Of a DNA stretch of 64,000 nt, positions 25,424 to 34,309 are shown piece by piece (within the stretch, counting starts at the first letter, position 1; the number at the start of each line of letters is the position of its first letter). Position numbers and translations under genes: made by a program. Origin of the DNA: Flavobacterium sp. UMI-01 (lineage in GTDB: Bacteria > Bacteroidota > Bacteroidia > Flavobacteriales > Flavobacteriaceae); NCBI RefSeq assembly GCF_019656315.1, contig NZ_BPLU01000038.1, forward strand, positions 620,001 to 684,000, given 5' to 3'. Below the pieces are notes generated by a model that was not told where the DNA came from, searched no databases, and saw nothing but the letters and a program-made list of their open reading frames with translations.

Positions 25424-25501
25424 TTAAGCGGTCACATATGTTATCGCCCTTTTACTCATTGGTGTTTGCTTAAGCAAACTTCTAGTTAATGGCGATTTCA
25501 T
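25424..25501 (-). repeat. Hairpin-forming repeat that also reads as a 25-codon ORF
   Basis: The plus text ATCGCCCTTTTACTC... to ...TTAATGGCGAT forms an imperfect palindrome centred on GTTTGCTTAAGCAAAC (25463-25478). On the minus strand it also reads ATG to TAA as 25 codons (beginning MKSPLTRSLL, containing KQTPMSKRAI). A second, interrupted copy lies at 250-376. Both precede a minus-strand gene, here the sulfatase at 25405. Whether the peptide, the hairpin, or neither is functional is open. Confidence 0.6.
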
Positions 25502-25573
25502 TTTATATTGTTTCATGTTGCAACCGAATATCATCAGCCAATTCAAAAACCTCTTCAAATGTGTAGCAATTTC

Positions 25574-26539
25574 TTATTTCAAATGTTTCAATATAAAATT
25601 GGCTGCGTAATCGTTCAGTTCTTCGATGCTTGGTGAGATGTTTTTTCCGCTAAAACTATGTCCTGCGTTTTTGATAGTCAACAATTCTACATTGGCTTTT
25701 TTCTGTTTGGCCACTTCCATCATATAAATAGAGTTACTGATAGGGAGCACCTTATCATTATCGCCATGCAATAATAAAATAGGCGGACTTTTCTCTGTTA
25801 AAAGTTCGGTAGGACTTAATAATTTTGCCAATTCGGGTTTTTCTTCTAATGGAGCGCCTAACAAACGAACAAAAAGAGTCCCATCAGCAAAAATTGAATT
25901 GGGTCTGATGTCTGGATTTAAGCAAGAGGTAAACGGAAAATAGGAAACTACACATTTGAATTTGGGTTTCTCGTCTAACAACTTAGTCTCGCCTTTAAAA
26001 TCAGCATCAGCACCTAGAGCGGTAATCAAACTCAAATGTCCCCCTGCTGAACCACCCCAAGCGCCGTATTTATTATCGTCTAATTTATATTTCTTAGCAT
26101 TTTTTAACAAAAAACGAGCTGCATCTTTAGCGTCCACCGCCGATTCATAAGCTGTAGAACCATTTTTAGCCAAACGGTATTCGACAGTAGCACATATTAC
26201 TCCTTTGTCCACCAAACTGCGTAAGGTTCCTAAAAAAGGTTTCCCAAAAATATTGAACGGAGAACCACCTGCCCAACCACCGCCATGCACGTACAACATC
26301 CACGGATTTTTAGTTTGCATTTTATCGGCAGTAGGGTAAAAAATAACTAAGTCTAATTCGGTACCCTTTACTGTTTTGTACACCACACGCTCGTGATGCG
26401 GAAAGGATTCTAGGATTTCTTTTTCATCAGGTTTTTGTGCCAAAACAGGCGACAAACTGAGTAGAAAAACACCTATCACCAATAAAGCTGTAGCGGTATT
26501 TTTGAATCGATTCGTTGTTCTCATGCTATCCGTTTTCAT
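25574..26539 (-). CDS. Secreted alpha/beta-hydrolase esterase, carbohydrate esterase-like
   Basis: 321 residues with signal peptide (ALLVIGVFLLSLSPVLAQ). Alpha/beta-hydrolase landmarks are in place: oxyanion-hole motif HGGGW (85-89), nucleophile elbow GGSAGG with S164, LLHGDNDKVLP with the acid, and NAGHSF with the catalytic His. The HGGGW type is that of hormone-sensitive-lipase/BD-FAE-like esterases, often deacetylases in polysaccharide loci. The ATG directly follows the stop of the GH141-like gene, so the two are translationally coupled, suggesting that the esterase removes acyl groups that block that enzyme. Substrate ester (acetyl, feruloyl or other) unknown. Confidence 0.82.
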   Translation of the reverse strand: MKTDSMRTTNRFKNTATALLVIGVFLLSLSPVLAQKPDEKEILESFPHHERVVYKTVKGTELDLVIFYPTADKMQTKNPWMLYVHGGGWAGGSPFNIFGKPFLGTLRSLVDKGVICATVEYRLAKNGSTAYESAVDAKDAARFLLKNAKKYKLDDNKYGAWGGSAGGHLSLITALGADADFKGETKLLDEKPKFKCVVSYFPFTSCLNPDIRPNSIFADGTLFVRLLGAPLEEKPELAKLLSPTELLTEKSPPILLLHGDNDKVLPISNSIYMMEVAKQKKANVELLTIKNAGHSFSGKNISPSIEELNDYAANFILKHLK

Positions 26540-29344
26540 TTAAAATTTTACTTTGAATTTCTTTTCTTTATAATCTCTTACAGCAATAAGCATTACCTCT
26601 TTGCCTTTAAATTCCGCAAGCAACTTTTGTAAGCTTGCAATATTTTGTACTCGCTTCCCATTGACTTGCTGAATCACCCAATCTTTTTCTAATTTGGCAT
26701 CCAGCCACATTTTACCTTTTTCGACATCAATCGATTTGATATAACATCCAAAATCATAGCCTCCCGTGGCATCAATCAGGTCGGGATCATCGGCTATATT
26801 AATCATTACAGCACCTGCCACTTCTTTTTCGACTGCTTTTTTAGTAACTGTTGCTTTTCCTTCATAATTCCCAGCAATTAAAGTACTGAGCCAACTTGGA
26901 TGAACCACTTCATCCACTTTTACAAATGAAGCTTCAGCAATAACACCTACCGCAATACCTTGCTCATCAAAAGTTCTTGATTTGACTACCGTGTTCTGAT
27001 TTAGTTTAAAAGGTTGGGTATAAATTTTCGAATGAACAGTCGGCTCCGATCCGTCTAAGGTATATGTTATTACAGCATTTTTATCTGCTCTTTTATCTGC
27101 CTGTAAACTAACTGTAGTTTCAGTCGAAAATTCACCACCATACGGTGTGATTCGGGTCATTTGATGTCCAAACTGATCCATTGGAAAATTCTTAAAGCCT
27201 AATTGAAGTGCTGGAGATCCTGCTTTTACTTGATAATTTCCAGCTTTGGCATCCACAAACATCGGATTAGCAGCTATCGAATGGGTATCATATCCTTTTT
27301 GTTGCCAATCTTTAAAAGACACTCCATTAGTAACCTCAAAATTTTCAGGGAAATTGATATTCCAATACAAATTATCGTCATAACGAGTACTCCATTTGGT
27401 CGCTGTAGGCAAACCTATATCGCGAATAAACGCTTTGGTAGGTTCTTTGCTTCCTGGCAAAGCGCCCGAAATAACGAAAATATTAGAATACACTTCGTCC
27501 TCCGAATTTTTAGGCCAAACGTGCCAACCCAAAGGCACTGCACTCACGGTTATATTGTTAAAAACTTTACGAGCCATTCCGTCTCGTAATTTTATTGTAG
27601 AACCTAGATTGAGGTTGTTGTAAATTTCATAATAACTCGAACCGTCATCTAAATCGATGGTCCAGTTACCCGCGCTGATGGATTTGCGGTAGTTGGCGAT
27701 TTTATTATTTCTTAAAATGACATTATCAATCGCATCTAATTTGGTTAACTCTTTTATAAAATGGTCGTCAGAACCTCGAGAGCCTTTCCATTGGCGTTCG
27801 CGTCCCCAAGCATTAAAAGGACCGTGTTCGCCTGTTTCTCTTACCGTTTCCCATATATCATTATATTCAATGATATGACCACCCCAAGTCCCGTCATTGA
27901 TGCAAATTCCAGCTCGAGGACAATTGTAAATCGTGTTATGCGAAGCTGTAATTTTATGACTCATCGAAATATAAACACCTGCTACTTGTTTTCCAAAATC
28001 ACCAAAATCATGCATAATCGAATTTTCAACAACACAGTTTTTAGGATAATCTTCGGTTTTAGGACCGGGTTCTAAGTCCATGTTTTTACGCATGGCTTCC
28101 CAATCTTTGCCTAACAATTCTTTGTCGTCCCAAGTTTGATAAAAACGCACTGCCGATGGTAATCCTACAAAACAAACCGCACTTTCGCCCGTATGCACAA
28201 AGCGGGAATTGCTGACAGTGTTGTTTCGATTATAACCACTCATAAAAACACCATTTCCGCCAATGTCTTCAAAATTACAGTCGGTAATCGTGCAATGGGC
28301 TGTACCTTCCATAAATACTGCACCTCCTCTGTGAATCGCCCAATCTCCTCGGGCAACAGGCTCATAAGTATCCATAAAAGTGGTCAATGATTGTGTAAAA
28401 TGAAAACCTTTGAACGTGATGTACTGTACGGGCTGGCTCGAATTTCCTTTTAATTGTATGAAATCCTTCAATACTGGAACTTCGATTAGGGCTTTCTTCA
28501 AATCAGTACCTGCCTTAGGATAGTAATACAAAAGGCCTTTTTGGTTATCCAAAAACCATTCCTCAGCTACATCTAATTCTTCGAAAATATTATCAATAAA
28601 ATACCAAGACGCTTTTTCTCCTTTACCTCCAATACCATGAGAGCGTTGCAATTGCCACCCTCCTTCACCTAAAAACACTTTCTGACTTTCTTTATCAATA
28701 CTCTTTATGCGGTATTGCATATTTCCCCAGTTGTGACTTTGAAAGGCATGTACAATTCCGGTCGTGGGGTTTTCCCAATTTTTGGTAGGAACATCGTTTT
28801 TTTTCAACCCAAACCAAGCATCATATCGCTTGTCTGTTCCGTCATTAACCTGTAAATAACCTTTCCCGCCTCGTAACGGATTTTCATAATCATAGTTAGG
28901 ATAACGCGCTCTGATTTGGCGCTGTCCGTTTACAAACAGTTGATCGAAAGGAAGATTCGATGGAACTTTTGCCACATAGATTCCGTTTTTATAAGGTTTC
29001 CATGGTAGATTTTCTAATGGTTTTGACCCTTTTAAAAATACTTTGGCTCCCGGTTGAGTTGAAAACAAAATAGGAAATTGAGCCGTTCCAGATAATTGGG
29101 CGTCAAAAACCACCGTTTGTTTTAAATAATACGTTCCTTCCTCAAACCAAACGGTAACAGCCTCTTTGCCAGCATATTTTTTTAATTCTAAAACCGCTCT
29201 TTCAAAACTCGCAAATGGAGCGGTTTTAGAACCTGTATCTTTGTCTTTGCCTTTAGTCGAAACATGAATTTCATGAAGAGCATAGGTTGTTTGTAAAGAA
29301 AAAGCAGTCGTTAAGAGGACGAAAACGAATTGGGTAAATTTCAT
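26540..29344 (-). CDS. GH141-like beta-helix glycosidase with chitobiase-type and PDZ-like C-terminal domains
   Basis: 934 residues, signal peptide to about TYA. After an opening EIHVSTKGKDKDTGSKTAPF, a long right-handed beta-helix (about 30-700) carries typical turns (HCTITDCNFEDIGGNGVFMSG, NTIYNCPRAGICINDG). This start and length fit GH141, known for alpha-L-fucosidase and xylanase activities on pectin and xylan. Residues ~755-800 (VITYTLDGSEPTVHSK) form a chitobiase C-terminal-like module, and the last ~90 residues (IADDPDLIDATGGYDFGCY..., WVIQQVNGKRVQNIASLQKLL) look like a PDZ-like domain. Spacer to the sulfatase upstream is 386 bp with a repeat element. The exact activity here is not settled. 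Confidence 0.8.
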   Translation of the reverse strand: MKFTQFVFVLLTTAFSLQTTYALHEIHVSTKGKDKDTGSKTAPFASFERAVLELKKYAGKEAVTVWFEEGTYYLKQTVVFDAQLSGTAQFPILFSTQPGAKVFLKGSKPLENLPWKPYKNGIYVAKVPSNLPFDQLFVNGQRQIRARYPNYDYENPLRGGKGYLQVNDGTDKRYDAWFGLKKNDVPTKNWENPTTGIVHAFQSHNWGNMQYRIKSIDKESQKVFLGEGGWQLQRSHGIGGKGEKASWYFIDNIFEELDVAEEWFLDNQKGLLYYYPKAGTDLKKALIEVPVLKDFIQLKGNSSQPVQYITFKGFHFTQSLTTFMDTYEPVARGDWAIHRGGAVFMEGTAHCTITDCNFEDIGGNGVFMSGYNRNNTVSNSRFVHTGESAVCFVGLPSAVRFYQTWDDKELLGKDWEAMRKNMDLEPGPKTEDYPKNCVVENSIMHDFGDFGKQVAGVYISMSHKITASHNTIYNCPRAGICINDGTWGGHIIEYNDIWETVRETGEHGPFNAWGRERQWKGSRGSDDHFIKELTKLDAIDNVILRNNKIANYRKSISAGNWTIDLDDGSSYYEIYNNLNLGSTIKLRDGMARKVFNNITVSAVPLGWHVWPKNSEDEVYSNIFVISGALPGSKEPTKAFIRDIGLPTATKWSTRYDDNLYWNINFPENFEVTNGVSFKDWQQKGYDTHSIAANPMFVDAKAGNYQVKAGSPALQLGFKNFPMDQFGHQMTRITPYGGEFSTETTVSLQADKRADKNAVITYTLDGSEPTVHSKIYTQPFKLNQNTVVKSRTFDEQGIAVGVIAEASFVKVDEVVHPSWLSTLIAGNYEGKATVTKKAVEKEVAGAVMINIADDPDLIDATGGYDFGCYIKSIDVEKGKMWLDAKLEKDWVIQQVNGKRVQNIASLQKLLAEFKGKEVMLIAVRDYKEKKFKVKF

Positions 29345-29378
29345 GTTTATTTTGAATAATTATTAAAAAGTAAAGCTC

Positions 29379-29623
29379 ATTTAACCAAAATTGCATTAAA
29401 AAATAGAATTGAAAAAGCATCTATTCCGCTGAAATCAATCGCCTTTTGGAATACATTTTAACCCAAAATCTGCATTAGAATTTTATTATTTTCTTTCACG
29501 CAGATTAGGCAGATTTCCGCAGATTTCATGTTAAAAAAACTATTAAAAAACGGTGTAAATCCGTTTCATCTGTGTTATCCGTGTTCCTAGGCATATCTAG
29601 GTTTAACTCCATTTTGGTTAAAT
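29379..29623. repeat. 245-bp MITE-like element with perfect 13-bp inverted ends
   Basis: ATTTAACCAAAAT (29379-29391) and ATTTTGGTTAAAT (29611-29623) are perfect inverted copies. Between them lies no ORF of note but a core repeat (GGTGTAAATCCGTTTCATC, then TGTGTTATCCGTGTTCCT) found inverted at about 22559-22596. The element fills most of the 29345-29730 spacer. No transposase is present, so it would be non-autonomous if mobile. Confidence 0.55.
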
Positions 29624-29730
29624 AAAATTACTTTTTTTCAAAAGTATCACTCTCTCAAATAAGGGATAAAAATGTTGCAATTGCTTATATTGAAAACAAT
29701 TATTGTATTTTCAGTTTAAAACCTATTCTG

Positions 29731-31551
29731 TTAGCTTCTTTTCAAATCCCCAATTCGAGTGATTTTAAAATAAAAAGTACCTATTTCTTTTTTATCGCCA
29801 TCAATAAACCAAGAACTCATCGCGGTTTTTCCTTTGGTAAAATTCCCTTTAAACAAGACCGATTTAGCGTCTGCCGAAACCGGTTTTTCCTCTTTCCAAG
29901 CGCCAATTTTAAGCACAGCTGATTTGAAATTCATTGCTTTTCCTTCGGATATTTCATCGGTATAGGTAGTTGCTTTTCGACCTGCCACGCCTTCATTGAT
30001 TTTCAATCCCGACTCAAATGGCCAACGGCTCACTTCAATTTCATATACGCCATCGCGATCAAAATTTAAAGTAAATTCGCCCCCAATAGGATTCAGTTTT
30101 CCTTCTCTGATATAATCCTGATTCCACGGAATTGTAGAATCGTGTACGTGTTCGTCATGACAGGTAATTTCAACAGGATTTTGTTTATCAGAACCTACAA
30201 TGATTTCTGGAAAAATATTGAATTCGGTTGAAACCGAGCTCCACCATTCTTCATAATACCCACGCATTTTCGCTACTACATCGGGAAATTGAGCGGCTAT
30301 ATTGTTGTTTTGACCTGGGTCTTTGGAAACATCATACAATTCGGTACCGTTTACCAGTCGCATTTTATCGGACATCACGGCACTTTTTCGCCATTTGATA
30401 GGCTCTTGAACGCGTTGTGAATCGGTGATTAAATAATCGCGTTTGAAAACGGCATTTTTATCTAATAATAACGAAGAAATATCACTTCCGTCCAAGTCTA
30501 ATTTGGGCATTTCCAACTTACAAATGGTTGCTAGCGAAGGCAAAACATCCAAGTGTGCCGCTAATGTATTGACATCTCTTCCACCAGAAATTTTTCCCGC
30601 AGGGTACGAAATAAAGAAAGGAACTCGGTGTCCGCCTTCGTATTCGCTGTTTTTAATCCCTTTCATATTGGCATTATAGCCGTACATTTTTCCATCAGTT
30701 TCTTTGTAACCACTAGCTGTACCGTTATCCGTCAAGAAGATAACAATCGTATTTTCGTCCAATTTCAACTGTTTCAATTTGTCTTGAAGTCTTTTGAAAT
30801 TATCATCGACATTGGTAATCATTGCATAAAACTTTTTCAATTCCTCAGGAATCGCTTCGTTTTTGTACTTGTTGTAATAATCGGCTGGCACATTAAATGG
30901 AAGATGAGGCGCATTGGGTGCGATATAACAAAAGAACGGTTTGTCTTTGTTGGTTTCAATATACTTCATCGCTTCGTCAAACCAAACATCGGTACAATAG
31001 CCTTTTACTTTTTTAGGCACGCCATTTTCTAAATAGGTGTCATCAAAATAATCATTGTTCCAATAATCAGGCGTTTGTCCCACACCACCGCCGCCATGTA
31101 TCAACGTATGTTTAAAGCCTTTGTCTTGTGGACGTGACGGATAACTATCGCCTAAATGCCATTTACCAAACATTCCTGTTTCGTAGCCGTTGTTTTGGAA
31201 CACATTGGCCATCGTTACTTCTTTTTCACGAAGAATAGAAACTCCGCCAATGGTATGCCAAACCCCAACTCGATTAGCATAACGTCCTGTCATCAAGCCC
31301 GAACGTGAAGGTGCGCAGGTAGGTCCCACATGAAAATCAGTCAATCGGACCGATTTTTTATAAAATTGATCTAAGTGTGGCGTTTTTACAATAGGGTTTC
31401 CGGTACACCCTAAATCACCATAACCTTGATCATCTGTAATTATAATAATGACATTGGGTTTCTTTGTGTTTTGCGCCGTTGCCTGCTGCGTTTGGAATAC
31501 CAATCCCAAAGCCAAACACCAGATTCCTTTGCTTAAATGTTTCAATTTCAT
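29731..31551 (-). CDS. S1 family sulfatase with C-terminal extension
   Basis: 606 residues, signal peptide to about ATAQ. Opening NVIIIITDDQGYGDLGCTG and formylglycine signature VGPTCAPSRSGLMTGRY (C79). FGKWHLGDSYPSRPQDKGF and IFLTDNGTASGY supply metal and sulfate contacts. About 130 residues after the catalytic fold (from about 465, PEIIVGSDKQNPVEI...) match the extension of the sulfatase at 16162-17976, so these two are paralogs and probably form one S1 subfamily. It is followed downstream by the repeat-filled spacer and preceded by the GHL-like gene with a 36-bp gap. Confidence 0.88.
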   Translation of the reverse strand: MKLKHLSKGIWCLALGLVFQTQQATAQNTKKPNVIIIITDDQGYGDLGCTGNPIVKTPHLDQFYKKSVRLTDFHVGPTCAPSRSGLMTGRYANRVGVWHTIGGVSILREKEVTMANVFQNNGYETGMFGKWHLGDSYPSRPQDKGFKHTLIHGGGGVGQTPDYWNNDYFDDTYLENGVPKKVKGYCTDVWFDEAMKYIETNKDKPFFCYIAPNAPHLPFNVPADYYNKYKNEAIPEELKKFYAMITNVDDNFKRLQDKLKQLKLDENTIVIFLTDNGTASGYKETDGKMYGYNANMKGIKNSEYEGGHRVPFFISYPAGKISGGRDVNTLAAHLDVLPSLATICKLEMPKLDLDGSDISSLLLDKNAVFKRDYLITDSQRVQEPIKWRKSAVMSDKMRLVNGTELYDVSKDPGQNNNIAAQFPDVVAKMRGYYEEWWSSVSTEFNIFPEIIVGSDKQNPVEITCHDEHVHDSTIPWNQDYIREGKLNPIGGEFTLNFDRDGVYEIEVSRWPFESGLKINEGVAGRKATTYTDEISEGKAMNFKSAVLKIGAWKEEKPVSADAKSVLFKGNFTKGKTAMSSWFIDGDKKEIGTFYFKITRIGDLKRS

Positions 31552-31587
31552 TTTTTCTATTTTAGTTAGAAACGGTATGGGTTTGTA

Positions 31588-32808
31588 TTATTTCCAAGTA
31601 ATTTTTGCTTTTCTGGTCTCCGTATTTACCCAAACACTAGCACGTTCAAATTCACGAGTAAATTCCCAACCGTCCGCTTTTACACGTTTGTAAGCGCCTT
31701 TAGGACTTCCTAATGGTTTTTGCAACGCTGGATAATCCACTAAGTTTCCGTCTTCTAAATTCCATCCCCAGTTCCATTGAAAATACGAATAGGGTTGTGC
31801 TCCAATCAGGTAACAAGCATGGTAAAACTCCAATTGCTCGTGTGATTTTTTTTCGATTCCCGAAGTTCCTGTAGCTCCCATAGTGATGTCAGCCTTTCCT
31901 TTTCCTTTGGCGCCAAAGCGGTAAATAGACATTTTTCCAGCCTTAGCAATGCGTTCCATATCTTGCCAATCTTTCAATAAACTTTCTTTACTCATCACAT
32001 CTTCGTTATAATGTTCGAACATAAAAGCATCGCAAGAAGGAAAAACTTCCTTGGTGTTAGCCGCATTGTTTCCTACCAAGATTTTATTAGGTCCTATTTG
32101 TTTTTTCAATTCGGCCATCATTTCACCTTTGGCTTTGGCAATTTCGGCTAATTTATCTTTTGGATAGTCTGCCTTGGCATCGACATTCATACGGTCAATA
32201 AAAATTCCGTCAGCACCTGAAATACGAACGCCTTCTGCTGCTGAGGCTACCCACCATTTACGGAAATCCGGATTCAACGCTTCAAAATAATAGGTAAAAG
32301 CAGGACCATTTGTTTTTTCCATGAGTTTTCCTGTCTTAGGATTGATGGCTAAGAATTTGGTTAACTCTGGATTTTTAGCAATTCCTTCAGGGGTAAATTC
32401 TTTATTGAATTGTGTAAAAGGCCAAGCCACATACGAATTGTAATAAAACAATATTTTGATGGCTGGTTTTTCTTTATGAAACGCTTCTACCTCGTGTTTG
32501 GTTCCTAAAACCGCATCCCCCAATTGCTTGTAAGCATGTGATTTTTCCATACTAATAAAATCACTTCTCTTAGCAATGAATTCAACCTCTTTTGGCTCTA
32601 ACACACGATTTATATCCCCAAAATGATAATACATAGGTGTTGTTTCCCAACTGAATTTTGGATAAAATTTTTGGGCTTTAAAATTTGTACCATCATTAAG
32701 TTTAAATGTTGCCTTTTTCTGTCCGTAAGAGCAAATGCTTACTAACATTAAACAGAGAAGAGTTAAACCTTTACTAAATGGATTCGCTAACAATTGTATT
32801 TTTTTCAT
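31588..32808 (-). CDS. Putative glycoside hydrolase-like TIM-barrel protein (GHL15-like)
   Basis: 406 residues, signal peptide to about SYGQ. It contains KILFYYNSYVAWPF, FEALNPDFRKWWV, GADGIFIDRMNVDAK, ILVGNNAANTKEV, CDAFMFEHYNED and a C-terminal YSYFQWNWGWNLEDGNLVDYP. The pattern of barrel strands ending in acidic residues, and especially GIFID, resembles the predicted GHL families (GHL10/GHL15 type), which lack characterised members as far as I recall. D in GIFID and E in FEHYNE are candidate catalytic residues. It lies between two sulfatases in the same operon. A role as an exo- or endo-glycosidase on the locus polysaccharide is inference. Confidence 0.55.
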   Translation of the reverse strand: MKKIQLLANPFSKGLTLLCLMLVSICSYGQKKATFKLNDGTNFKAQKFYPKFSWETTPMYYHFGDINRVLEPKEVEFIAKRSDFISMEKSHAYKQLGDAVLGTKHEVEAFHKEKPAIKILFYYNSYVAWPFTQFNKEFTPEGIAKNPELTKFLAINPKTGKLMEKTNGPAFTYYFEALNPDFRKWWVASAAEGVRISGADGIFIDRMNVDAKADYPKDKLAEIAKAKGEMMAELKKQIGPNKILVGNNAANTKEVFPSCDAFMFEHYNEDVMSKESLLKDWQDMERIAKAGKMSIYRFGAKGKGKADITMGATGTSGIEKKSHEQLEFYHACYLIGAQPYSYFQWNWGWNLEDGNLVDYPALQKPLGSPKGAYKRVKADGWEFTREFERASVWVNTETRKAKITWK

Positions 32809-32841
32809 TTATATTTTATTTTATTCTATAATTCTATTTCA

Positions 32842-34299
32842 TTATTTTTTTTGATTCCAAAGTGGGTATGGGTCATCATGGGCTTTCATTTGCTCTGCCA
32901 ACAACGCTTCCATTTCGGCTAATTTTTTAGCGTATTTAGGATTAGTAGCTAAATTGGTTTCCATTTCGCCTTTTTTATGATGCTCTGGCAAATACTCGTT
33001 AGGATTTTCTTTTAAATTAAACAGTTGTGTTTCTCTCACCGTTCCATCCATTACATCGTATTTGATTAACTTCCAATCTCCTTTTTTAACCGTGCGCATT
33101 CCTGGTTTTGAACCTCCCGCATAAACCCCATACATCACATCACGAACGACTTGTTTTTCACCTTTTAAAACAGGAACAAAACTTTTGCCCTCTACTGTTT
33201 TCGGAATTTCAATGCCTGCTAAATCGCATAAGGTAGGCAATACATCCAATAGATAAATATTACCCTCTACACGTTTTCCAGGTTTGATTCCAGGACCTTT
33301 CACAATAAATGGGACTCTCCAACTGTGTTCATATAAATTTTGTTTCCCCATCAATCCATGTCTTCCAATGGCAATTCCGTGATCGGCTGTATAAATGATA
33401 TAGGTGTTTTCTAATTCACCCATCGCTTTTAATTTTTTAAGCACTTTACCTAATTGAATATCGACATTTTCGCTACAAGCAAATTCACGTCCTACTTCAT
33501 TTCGAATCGTTTGCTCGTCACGGTTTTTCCATACCCCGCTTACACTTTCTTCGTCACGAAGATTTACATGACCGTGAAAAAAAGGATGTTTGGATAAATA
33601 ATTATCTGGCAATTGAGGTTGTTTTGGATTCGATGGTGGTAAGCTGGTTTTATCTTTATGATTAGTCGCTCCGTATTTTGCCAATAACTCTGGAGTTCCA
33701 TCACGAGTGTCGTGTGGATGAGAGAAACCAAAATAGATAAAGAAAGGGTCTTTTTCCTTACCTTGTTCTCTTTCTGCTAAATATTCCAGTACTTGTTTCG
33801 CATGCCAAGCGCTACCAGACTCCTCAGTCCCTCCTCTTTTAGTGGCATCCCTAACAACCGTAAATTGTTGGTTTGCTGCTGCAAAAGAATTTCCTTTTTT
33901 ACAAGTACGCATGGTTTTATAGCCGGCTCTATTAAATACTGCACCAATGGTTTGTTGTTCTAAACCAATGGGTTCGTTCACGTTTTTATGACCTGAACTA
34001 GCTGGTAAATGCCATAAGCTACGCCCTGACATAATCATGTGACGTGAAGGGGTACAAACCCCACCTATCGCAGCTCCCATGTGACGGGCTCCGTCAAAAA
34101 CGACACCTTCTTTAGCTAATTTTTCAATATTGGGCGTATCCAAAATAGATTTCGCATTATAGATTTTTAAATCAAAAGGCGATTGATCATCTACTAAAAC
34201 AAATAAGAAATTAGGTCTCTTTTTTTCGATTCCTTTTTTTTGTGCAAAACCAAAACTTACCGATAGAAGTATGCTTAGGGTTACTAGTACTTTTTTCAT
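32842..34299 (-). CDS. S1 family sulfatase
   Basis: 485 residues with signal peptide (VLVTLSILLSVSFGFAQ). Opening FLFVLVDDQSPFDLKIYN and formylglycine signature IGGVCTPSRHMIMSGR (C82). YTADHGIAIGRHGLMGKQNLYEHSWRVP holds the second half of the metal/sulfate pocket and ends in the usual conserved R-P segment. In place of the common GKWH stretch it has RTCKKGNSFAAAN, a marked variation that may reflect another substrate. It precedes the GHL-like gene and follows the GH172-type gene with 10 bp spacing, so the three are surely cotranscribed. Confidence 0.87.
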   Translation of the reverse strand: MKKVLVTLSILLSVSFGFAQKKGIEKKRPNFLFVLVDDQSPFDLKIYNAKSILDTPNIEKLAKEGVVFDGARHMGAAIGGVCTPSRHMIMSGRSLWHLPASSGHKNVNEPIGLEQQTIGAVFNRAGYKTMRTCKKGNSFAAANQQFTVVRDATKRGGTEESGSAWHAKQVLEYLAEREQGKEKDPFFIYFGFSHPHDTRDGTPELLAKYGATNHKDKTSLPPSNPKQPQLPDNYLSKHPFFHGHVNLRDEESVSGVWKNRDEQTIRNEVGREFACSENVDIQLGKVLKKLKAMGELENTYIIYTADHGIAIGRHGLMGKQNLYEHSWRVPFIVKGPGIKPGKRVEGNIYLLDVLPTLCDLAGIEIPKTVEGKSFVPVLKGEKQVVRDVMYGVYAGGSKPGMRTVKKGDWKLIKYDVMDGTVRETQLFNLKENPNEYLPEHHKKGEMETNLATNPKYAKKLAEMEALLAEQMKAHDDPYPLWNQKK

Positions 34300-34309
34300 T
34301 CTTTTATTT

